A stretch of 37,545 nt of DNA from Bacillota bacterium. Its GTDB lineage: Bacteria; Bacillota; Clostridia; Peptostreptococcales; Anaerovoracaceae. The stretch is taken from positions 1 to 37,545 of the forward strand of contig JAQXSU010000129.1 in assembly GCA_029219125.1 (NCBI GenBank). Reading direction: 5' to 3'. Shown one piece after another: positions 31,988 to 37,545 of the stretch; the stretch's first letter is position 1, and every line of letters starts with the position of its first letter. Below the pieces are notes generated by a model. The model was given only the letters and a program-made list of their open reading frames with translations. It was not told where the DNA came from and made no database searches. A program made the translations under genes and the position numbers.

Positions 31988-32164
31988 ATGAAAAACCTGA
32001 TCATTATTATCGGAACGATTATACTGGGTGCAATCATCGTAAATACGCTGGTGCTGGGAGACGGAAACTCCCTGAAAACGGCTGCTTCTGATATCATGAG
32101 CCGGGGAACGGCAGCCATTTCAGAAAATCTGACCTTTGGCGGAGCGGCACAGGGAGGCGAGTAG
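31988..32164 (+). CDS. Mini pilin-like protein 1 (58 residues)
   Basis: A 58-residue protein beginning MKNLIIIIGTIILGAIIVN, a short polar start followed by a single hydrophobic helix of about 18 residues, then a polar tail (SLKTAASDIMSRGTA). That is the shape of a Flp-type or minor pilin. No classical Gly-X4-Glu-Tyr cleavage site is visible. GAGGAG lies 9 bases before the ATG. It is a paralogue-like match to the next gene (shared MKNLI start, GDG after the helix, and SLK). It could be the major pilin subunit of this locus. Confidence 0.65.
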   Translation: MKNLIIIIGTIILGAIIVNTLVLGDGNSLKTAASDIMSRGTAAISENLTFGGAAQGGE

Positions 32165-32165
32165 A

Positions 32166-32324
32166 ATGAAGAATCTGATTATCGTACTGGGGCTGATGCT
32201 GCTTGGCGCTGTCATCTTTCAGATGATGGTCGGTGACGGACCGGATTCACTGAAAAGTACAGTGGCCATGGTAATGCGTCATCAGATCAGTCAGTATGCC
32301 GGTCAGGAGGTGGGTACCCTGTGA
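32166..32324 (+). CDS. Mini pilin-like protein 2 (52 residues)
   Basis: A 52-residue protein beginning MKNLIIVLGLMLLGAVIFQ, with VGDGPDSLKSTVAMVMRHQ after the helix. It aligns with mini pilin-like protein 1 across its length (MKNLII, GAVIF/GAIIV, GDG, SLK), so the two look like a tandem duplication. The start codon is one base after the previous stop codon, and its end overlaps the next gene by GTGA. Too short for a safe database-style call; gene reality rests on the shared pattern and tight packing. Confidence 0.6.
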   Translation: MKNLIIVLGLMLLGAVIFQMMVGDGPDSLKSTVAMVMRHQISQYAGQEVGTL

Positions 32325-32758
32325 AAGATCTGATTACAGCGGTGGCTTCTCTGATGCTGCTTCTGCTTTTCGTCCTTCAGTTTGCCGGCAATCAGAACCT
32401 GCATACCCGGATGTTCCGGGCAGATATGGCCATCGAAAACTTCCGGGATGCTGCCGGACTGCAGGGATACATCAGCGATGAGAACCGAAGTCTGCTGTCG
32501 GAAAGCCTTGCAGGGATCTGCGGCTGCAGTCCGGAGGAGATTCTGGTTGAAGCAGAAGACAGCAGGCAGCCGAAGCCGGAAGGCACGCTGCTTCATTACC
32601 GGGTCGGATATCCGCTGAAGGATCTGGTGGCTGCCGCTGCCATGCTGGGCATTTTACCGGAGGAAAACCGTGTCTGGATGGAGGACGAAGGATGGGTAGT
32701 AAGCCGGTTTTACATCTCGGAAAAACCGTCGGTGTCTGAAGAGGAAAATGCAGAATGA
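32321..32758 (+). CDS. Small pilin-like/TadE-like protein 3 (145 residues)
   Basis: A 145-residue protein with a GTG start overlapping the previous stop codon. It begins MKDLITAVASLMLLLLFVLQ, again a short polar start and one hydrophobic helix, followed by an exported domain with two Cys (GICGC near residue 67). After the helix there is no further membrane segment. The N-terminal pattern groups it with the other three small proteins; the longer extracellular part suggests a minor pilin or adaptor of TadE/F kind. AGGAGGTGGGTACC upstream supplies the ribosome binding site. Confidence 0.6.
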   Translation: MKDLITAVASLMLLLLFVLQFAGNQNLHTRMFRADMAIENFRDAAGLQGYISDENRSLLSESLAGICGCSPEEILVEAEDSRQPKPEGTLLHYRVGYPLKDLVAAAAMLGILPEENRVWMEDEGWVVSRFYISEKPSVSEEENAE

Positions 32759-33138
32759 AGAATCTGATCCTGACCATGGGAATCCTGCTGCTCATGATTA
32801 CGGGCATGATATATGACCAGGACTGCAGAAACCTTATAGACACAGAACGGCGGCTGAGATGGGTATGTGAAGAGGCTGCTTACGGAGCCGCCGTAAAGCT
32901 GTGGCGGGAAGGAAAGAGCATGCAGGAGGCAGAAGCTGCGGCAGATGAGATTTTGCAGAGAAATCTGGATCCGGTCCAATGGGAGATGGAAATGAAGGAC
33001 GGCGTTGTGGAAATTCGGGCGGATCTGGGAGAAGCAGATTTCCATCTGCCTTTTCTGCAGGGGCTGGTTCGGGCAGAACGAAAGGAATCATTTGATTTTT
33101 ATGAAAAATTTTTTGGGAAAAGGGCTGAAACATCTTGA
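32755..33138 (+). CDS. Small pilin-like/DUF4320-like protein 4 (127 residues)
   Basis: A 127-residue protein beginning MKNLILTMGILLLMITGMI and overlapping the previous gene by ATGA. A polar, mostly helical exported part follows (EAAADEILQRNLD, then a short beta-rich stretch). The length and place, last in the Tad-like run, resemble the small DUF4320/TadE-like proteins that close such loci in Clostridia. No terminator follows; the purB promoter lies at once downstream. Confidence 0.58.
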   Translation: MKNLILTMGILLLMITGMIYDQDCRNLIDTERRLRWVCEEAAYGAAVKLWREGKSMQEAEAAADEILQRNLDPVQWEMEMKDGVVEIRADLGEADFHLPFLQGLVRAERKESFDFYEKFFGKRAETS

Positions 33139-33163
33139 AAAACAGTGCAAAAGCATATAAAAT
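33135..33163 (+). promoter_or_regulatory. Promoter of purB
   Basis: TTGAAA (33135-33140), 17 bp, TAAAAT (33158-33163), 50 bases before the purB start codon. The -35 overlaps the last codon of the pilus operon. Confidence 0.65.
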
Positions 33164-33213
33164 ATCTATGTTGTTTTTGTAACTTTGAAATCAGGGAAGA
33201 GAGAAACGAGCCT

Positions 33214-34644
33214 ATGAAAACCAATTATACAAGTCCATTATCCGAAAGATACCCGAGTAAGGAAATGCAGTATCTGTTTTCACCGGAAAAGAAATTCAGA
33301 ACCTGGAGACGTCTGTGGATCGCACTGGCGGAAGCAGAACAGGAACTGGGTCTGGACATTACCAACGAGCAGATTGCCGAACTGAAAGCACACCAGGATG
33401 ACATCAACTACGATGTGGCAAAGGAGCGGGAAGCGCTGGTACGCCACGATGTTATGTCTCACGTCTATGCTTACGGCACACAGTGCCCGTCTGCCAAAGG
33501 CATTATCCATCTGGGTGCTACAAGCTGCTATGTGGGCGATAACACGGATATGATCATTATGGCAGAAGGATTGAAACTGATCCGCGTGAAGCTGGTCAAT
33601 GTAATTTCTCAACTGGCTAAGTTTGCGGAAAAATATAAGGATCTGCCGACCCTGGCCTTTACCCATTTCCAGCCGGCACAGCCGACTACGCTGGGAAAGC
33701 GGGCGACACTGTGGCTGCAGGATCTGGTGATGGACCTTTCCGATCTGGATTATGTGCTGGATTCACTCCGGCTGCTGGGTTCCAAGGGAACCACCGGAAC
33801 GCAGGCAAGTTTCCTCGACCTTTTTGAAGGTGACCATGAAAAGTGCAGAAAGCTGGATCAGCTGATTGCGGATAAAATGGGATTTCCGGGCTGCTATCCG
33901 GTATCCGGACAGACCTATTCCAGAAAGGTGGACAGCCGTGTGGTAAACGTGCTGGCAGGGATTGCGCAGAGTGCGCATAAATTCTCCAATGATATCCGGC
34001 TGCTGCAGCATCTGAAGGAAGTGGAGGAACCGTTTGAAAAGAACCAGATCGGTTCTTCAGCCATGGCATATAAGAGAAATCCGATGCGCAGTGAGAGAAT
34101 GGCGTCTCTGGCCAACTACGTGATCAGCGATGCATTGAATCCTGCCATTACCGCATCGACCCAGTGGTTCGAAAGAACCCTGGACGATTCTGCCAACAAG
34201 CGGATCAGTATCAGCGAAGCATTCCTGGCTACAGACGGCATCCTGCAGCTGTATCTGAACGTTTCCGAGGGTCTGGTGGTTTATCCGAAGATGATCGAAA
34301 GACGGTTGATGGATGAACTGCCGTTCATGGCAACAGAAAACATTATGATGGAAGCCGTTAAACAGGGCGGCGACCGGCAGGAACTGCACGAAAGAATCCG
34401 TGTACATTCCATGGCAGCCGGAAAGATGGTGAAAGAGGAGGGCAAGCCAAACGATCTTCTGGAAAGAATTGCGGCAGACCCTGCCTTTCATATAGAACTT
34501 GAGGCTTTACAGAAGGTTATGAAGCCAGAAAATTTTGTCGGACGAGCACCGCAGCAGACGACTGAGTTTCTAAACGGGGTCATAAAGCCTATACTTGCAG
34601 CCAATGCAGACGTTTTGGGTGCGGAGGCTGAGATTACAGTTTAG
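33214..34644 (+). CDS. purB: Adenylosuccinate lyase
   Basis: A 476-residue fumarase/aspartase-superfamily enzyme. It splits SAICAR to AICAR and adenylosuccinate to AMP, both with release of fumarate, in purine synthesis. The superfamily signature is SSAMAYKRNPMRSE (281-294), with HLGATSCYVGDN and TLAFTHFQPAQPTT as the other two conserved regions. I chose ATG 33214 because homologues begin with MKTNY...SPLSERY; the frame is open upstream to 33145 without a conserved sequence. The ribosome binding site is weak (GGGAAGAG is far upstream). purA follows after 12 bases, the next enzyme of the same branch in reverse order. Confidence 0.95.
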   Translation: MKTNYTSPLSERYPSKEMQYLFSPEKKFRTWRRLWIALAEAEQELGLDITNEQIAELKAHQDDINYDVAKEREALVRHDVMSHVYAYGTQCPSAKGIIHLGATSCYVGDNTDMIIMAEGLKLIRVKLVNVISQLAKFAEKYKDLPTLAFTHFQPAQPTTLGKRATLWLQDLVMDLSDLDYVLDSLRLLGSKGTTGTQASFLDLFEGDHEKCRKLDQLIADKMGFPGCYPVSGQTYSRKVDSRVVNVLAGIAQSAHKFSNDIRLLQHLKEVEEPFEKNQIGSSAMAYKRNPMRSERMASLANYVISDALNPAITASTQWFERTLDDSANKRISISEAFLATDGILQLYLNVSEGLVVYPKMIERRLMDELPFMATENIMMEAVKQGGDRQELHERIRVHSMAAGKMVKEEGKPNDLLERIAADPAFHIELEALQKVMKPENFVGRAPQQTTEFLNGVIKPILAANADVLGAEAEITV

Positions 34645-34656
34645 GAGGAAAATAAA

Positions 34657-35931
34657 ATGGTCAGAGCAATCGTAGGAGCAAACTGGGGCGATGAAGGCAA
34701 AGGGAAAATTACGGACAGCCTGGCAAAGGAGTCGGATATTGTAGTACGCTTTCAGGGCGGAAGCAATGCGGGACATACCATTGTCAACGAATATGGAAAG
34801 TTCGCACTGCATACCCTGCCTTCCGGCGTATTCTATCAGCACATCACCAGTGTCATCGGCAATGGTGTGGCACTGAATATTCCGATTTTAATCAATGAGA
34901 TCGCGTCTCTGGTGGAACAGGGTGTACCGGCACCCCGGCTTCTGGTTTCCGACAGAGCCCATGTGGTAATGCCGTATCATATTTTATTCGACCAGTATGA
35001 AGAGGAACGTCTGGGAGGTAAGTCCTTCGGTTCTACCAAATCCGGCATCGCACCGACTTATTCCGATAAATATGCCAAGATCGGATTTCAGGTCTGCGAA
35101 CTGTTTGATGATGCATATCTGAAAGAGAAATTAACCAATGTAGTGACCCAGAAAAACGTGATTCTGGAACACCTGTATCATAAGCCGCTTCTGGATGCAG
35201 AGGATCTTTACAAGACTTGTGTAGAGTATCGGGAAATGATTCGTCCGTATGTGGGTGATGTATCCGTATTCCTGCATCAGGCGCTGAAGGAAGGTAAAAA
35301 TATTCTTCTGGAGGGTCAGCTCGGCTCCCTGAAGGATACTGACCACGGCATTTATCCGATGGTCACCAGTTCTTCGACGCTGGCTGCGTTCGGTGCCATC
35401 GGCGCGGGAATTCCGCCTTATGAAATCAAGAACATCACCACGGTTGTGAAAGCTTATTCCAGTGCCGTAGGAGCAGGTCCGTTTGTTTCTGAACTCTTCG
35501 GCGAAGAAGCGGACGAACTACGCAGAAGAGGCGGAGACGGCGGTGAATATGGTGCAACCACAGGCCGTCCGAGACGTGTGGGCTGGTTCGATGCAGTGGC
35601 AACCAGATATGGCTGCAGAATGCAGGGAACGACGGAAATCGCCCTGACAGTACTGGACCCTCTGGGTTATCTGGATGAAATTCCAATCTGCGTGGGCTAT
35701 GAGATTGACGGAAAGGTGACGGAAGACTTCCCGAACACCATCGACTGCAACAAGGCCAAGCCAGTGCTGAAAACCATGCCGGGTTGGAAATGCGATATCC
35801 GCGGCATCAAGGAATTCGATGATCTGCCGGAAGCAGCGAAAAACTATGTGAAGGAAATTGAGCGTCTGGTTGGCTATCCGATTAAATTCGTTTCCAACGG
35901 ACCGGGAAGAGATGATCTGATTCGGCTGTAG
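34657..35931 (+). CDS. purA: Adenylosuccinate synthetase
   Basis: A 424-residue GTP-dependent enzyme making adenylosuccinate from IMP and aspartate, the first step to AMP. The GTP/IMP site is GANWGDEGKGK (residues 7-17; family Q is replaced by N at residue 9), the active-site His is in QGGSNAGHTI, and TGRPRRVGWFD and GPGRDDL are at the C-terminal end. Length and motifs are those of the family. AGGAGG precedes the ATG by 10 bases. With purB just upstream it forms a two-gene AMP operon. No purine riboswitch or PurR box is seen before it. Confidence 0.97.
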   Translation: MVRAIVGANWGDEGKGKITDSLAKESDIVVRFQGGSNAGHTIVNEYGKFALHTLPSGVFYQHITSVIGNGVALNIPILINEIASLVEQGVPAPRLLVSDRAHVVMPYHILFDQYEEERLGGKSFGSTKSGIAPTYSDKYAKIGFQVCELFDDAYLKEKLTNVVTQKNVILEHLYHKPLLDAEDLYKTCVEYREMIRPYVGDVSVFLHQALKEGKNILLEGQLGSLKDTDHGIYPMVTSSSTLAAFGAIGAGIPPYEIKNITTVVKAYSSAVGAGPFVSELFGEEADELRRRGGDGGEYGATTGRPRRVGWFDAVATRYGCRMQGTTEIALTVLDPLGYLDEIPICVGYEIDGKVTEDFPNTIDCNKAKPVLKTMPGWKCDIRGIKEFDDLPEAAKNYVKEIERLVGYPIKFVSNGPGRDDLIRL

Positions 35932-35944
35932 AAAGCGGAATCTG

Positions 35945-35965
35945 GTCGGCGAAGCCGACTTTCTT
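35945..35965 (+). terminator. Probable terminator after purA
   Basis: GTCGGC (35945-35950) and GCCGAC (35954-35959) form a 6-bp stem with a GAA loop, followed by TTTCTT. An outer pairing GCGGAAT (35935-35941) with ATTCCGC (35983-35989) could also form. Termination strength is moderate. Confidence 0.5.
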
Positions 35966-36001
35966 AGCAAAACCTTATAGACATTCCGCCCTCTTTGTCT
36001 A

Positions 36002-36031
36002 TTGACACTGAGGGCTGTCTTATAGTAAAAT
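36002..36031 (+). promoter_or_regulatory. Promoter of the P-type ATPase leader
   Basis: Consensus TTGACA (36002-36007), 18 bp, TAAAAT (36026-36031). The expected start point lies just before the riboswitch closing stem. Confidence 0.65.
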
Positions 36032-36039
36032 TATAAATT

Positions 36040-36162
36040 GTAAAAGGGAGTAACTGGCACCTTATGGTGTGGTATTTTGCGTCAGGACAATCGGATCTGC
36101 CGTTACTGGGAGCAGAAAGAGGCAGATTGGTTCGCTGATATCTTAAATAGTAAGACTTTTAC
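36040..36162 (+). ncRNA. Probable yybP-ykoY (Mn2+) riboswitch
   Basis: The leader has AAAGGGAGTAAC (36043-36054), the pattern of the conserved GGGGAGTAG-type loop, then GCGTCAGGAC around 36080-36090, the second conserved loop element. GTTAC near 36104 can pair with the first GTAAC. A 7-bp closing stem GTAAAAG (36040-36046) with CTTTTAC (36156-36162) encloses them. In the yybP-ykoY class, two such loops dock on Mn2+. The downstream gene, a P-type cation ATPase, is a standard target of this class. The match is by eye and some consensus positions differ. Confidence 0.65.
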
Positions 36163-36198
36163 CGTATATTTTTATGTATATGGTGGAAGTCTTTTTTT
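36152..36198 (+). terminator. Terminator of the probable Mn2+ riboswitch
   Basis: AAGACTTTTACCGTATA (36152-36168) pairs with 36177-36193 (17 bp, with G-U pairs) and is followed by seven T. Its left arm contains CTTTTAC, which also forms the aptamer closing stem, so terminator and aptamer exclude each other. Confidence 0.85.
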
Positions 36199-36243
36199 AT
36201 GGGCTTTTACCGGAATCCCCATTGGGAGAAAGAGAGGAAGCAG

Positions 36244-37545
36244 ATGCAATACTATTTGAAAAGCACAGAAGAAACCATGACGCAGCTTAAGTCACAGAAA
36301 GAAGGCCTCAGCGGAACAGAAGCGCAGACGAGAATGGAAACCTGCGGGAAAAACAAACTGCAGGAAGCGGAGAGAGAATCCCTGCTCCATCGTTTCTTTG
36401 CCCAGATGGCGGATCCGATGATCCTGATTCTGATCGCGGCAGCAGTGATCTCTGGCGTAACTTCGTTTTATGCAGGGGAGAGTTTCGCAGATGTAATCAT
36501 CATTCTTGCAGTAGTCATCATCAACGCGGTTCTGGGCGTTTATCAGGAAAGCAAAGCGGAAAAGGCCATTGAGGCATTGCAGGAGATGGCTGCAGCCACC
36601 AGCAAAGTACTGCGGGACGGAAAGATGATTTCAGTGAAAAGTGAAGATCTGGTGCCCGGCGATGTGGTGATTCTGGAGGCCGGAGATGCAGTTCCTGCGG
36701 ACGGTCGTATTATCCAGTGCGCCAGTATGAAAATAGAGGAAGCAGCCCTCACCGGTGAAAGCGTCCCTGTTGACAAGACAGAAGAAATACTGACCCTCGG
36801 CGATGGAAAGGATGTGCCGCTGGGTGACAGAAAAAATATGGTATATATGGGAAGTACCGTGGTTTACGGCAGGGGAAGCGCAGTGATCACTGCCACCGGC
36901 ATGAAGACGGAAATGGGAAAAATCGCCGATGCGCTGGCAAATGCGGAGGAAGGCAAGACGCCGTTGCAGTTGAAACTGGCCCAGCTTTCCAAAATCCTCA
37001 CGGTTCTGGTTCTTGCAATCTGCGTGGTGATTTTCGCGGTCAGTCTGCTTCGGGCGGACGCAGTGAACGGACTGGTGCTGCTGGATACCTTCATGATCGC
37101 AGTCAGCCTGGCCGTCGCTGCCATTCCGGAAGGGCTGGTTGCGGTGGTAACCATTGTCCTTTCCATGGGCGTCACGAACATGAGTCGGAGAAATGCCATC
37201 ATCCGCAAGCTGACCGCAGTGGAAACTCTCGGGTGTGCGCAGATCATCTGTTCAGATAAGACAGGAACTCTGACCCAGAACAAGATGACTGTGGTGAAGC
37301 ATTATGGTGAGGATGAAGTACTTCTTGCCACGGCGATGGCATTGTGCAGTGATGCGAAGATCGAACCGGGGGATACGCAGGCCACAGGGGAGCCGACAGA
37401 ATGTGCACTGGTAAACTATGCGTATCAGATGAATCTGGATAAAAATGAAATAGAAAGCCGGATGCCGCGGGTGGGCGAAGTACCTTTCGACAGCAGCCGG
37501 AAAATGATGTCCACGATTCATGAGAATTTGTCAGAAGGAAAATAT
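36244..37545 (+). CDS. P-type cation-transporting ATPase (PMCA/SERCA-like), 5' part
   Basis: The first 434 residues of a P2-type ATPase; the gene continues past the window. Visible in order: the N-terminal cation-ATPase motif (EETMTQLKSQKEGLSGTEA), two membrane helices (LILIAAAVISGV, VIIILAVVIINAVLG), the actuator motif TGES (170-173), helices around PEGL (residue about 297), and the phosphorylation site DKTGTLT (Asp338). TGEPTECALV belongs to the nucleotide-binding domain. This is the layout of bacterial calcium-type ATPases, several of which act in Mn2+ or Ca2+ export and are controlled by yybP-ykoY riboswitches. The Mn2+ switch upstream favours export under high Mn2+. ATG follows AGGAAG. 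Cation choice is unproven. Confidence 0.9.
   Translation, partial: MQYYLKSTEETMTQLKSQKEGLSGTEAQTRMETCGKNKLQEAERESLLHRFFAQMADPMILILIAAAVISGVTSFYAGESFADVIIILAVVIINAVLGVYQESKAEKAIEALQEMAAATSKVLRDGKMISVKSEDLVPGDVVILEAGDAVPADGRIIQCASMKIEEAALTGESVPVDKTEEILTLGDGKDVPLGDRKNMVYMGSTVVYGRGSAVITATGMKTEMGKIADALANAEEGKTPLQLKLAQLSKILTVLVLAICVVIFAVSLLRADAVNGLVLLDTFMIAVSLAVAAIPEGLVAVVTIVLSMGVTNMSRRNAIIRKLTAVETLGCAQIICSDKTGTLTQNKMTVVKHYGEDEVLLATAMALCSDAKIEPGDTQATGEPTECALVNYAYQMNLDKNEIESRMPRVGEVPFDSSRKMMSTIHENLSEGKY

Noticed and set aside
36077..36259. A 60-codon + strand open frame before the P-type ATPase
   Set aside because: It lies within the riboswitch and terminator, lacks a ribosome binding site, and runs across the real ATPase start in another frame.

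Overview
The window is a piece of chromosome from a Gram-positive, low-to-middle-GC member of the Bacillota, most likely an anaerobic Clostridia-type gut organism. This rests on the gene types and order (tig-clpP-clpX-lon-engB, group I/III-style energy-coupling-factor transporter, GlpP, PduL-type phosphotransacetylase, YtrA-type GntR operon, Gram-positive Tad-like locus), on strong AGGAGG ribosome binding sites, and on a cobalamin and a probable manganese riboswitch. Every gene I accept is on the + strand. I see no tRNA, rRNA, insertion sequence or CRISPR array. Species cannot be named from the sequence alone.

Layout. 1-379: 3' end of an iron-sulfur protein gene. 389-2430: a self-contained YtrA-type operon (GntR repressor, ABC ATPase, ABC-2 permease) with a strong promoter, a perfect 12-bp inverted-repeat operator and a terminator. 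2467-3753: a dynamin-like GTPase. 3777-10745: the most striking region, a cobalamin-riboswitch operon. It encodes a membrane-anchored DUF4430 protein, a secreted alpha/alpha-barrel plus fibronectin III protein, the T, fused A-A and S parts of an ECF importer, and an AP-endonuclease-2/TIM-barrel protein resembling the cobamide-remodelling hydrolase CbiR. A separate small cysteine-rich-domain gene follows. 11159-12488: DapB and a CYTH-domain protein. 12599-19426: trigger factor, ClpP, ClpX, Lon, the ribosome-assembly GTPase EngB and a DUF1232 membrane protein, a protein-quality-control cluster. 19430-27240: mixed housekeeping (Hpt, PduL, a membrane protein, DJ-1/PfpI, PHP phosphoesterase, GlpP, a beta-CASP nuclease-like protein, uridine kinase, an EamA transporter, a small unknown). 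27256-33138: after a very strong terminator, a nine-gene Tad/Flp-like pilus or secretion operon with four tiny to small proteins that share an MK(N/D)LI start. 33135-35931: purB-purA, the two-step AMP branch. 35932-36243: a probable yybP-ykoY (Mn2+) riboswitch whose closing stem competes with a terminator, ahead of a P-type cation ATPase that runs off the window.

How it fits together. The main hypothesis is a complete Gram-positive corrinoid scavenging line. When cobalamin is scarce the riboswitch lets transcription through. Two surface proteins that together carry the two domains of animal intrinsic factor/transcobalamin would capture corrinoid, the ECF transporter would import it, and the CbiR-like enzyme would strip the lower-ligand nucleotide so that the cell can rebuild its preferred cobamide. 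The domain identities and riboswitch are read from the sequence and from family knowledge; the joint function is inference. A second system worth attention is the Tad-like locus, which has no recognisable prepilin-peptidase gene or classical Flp cleavage motif and is preceded by a cluster of Spo0A-box-like heptamers.
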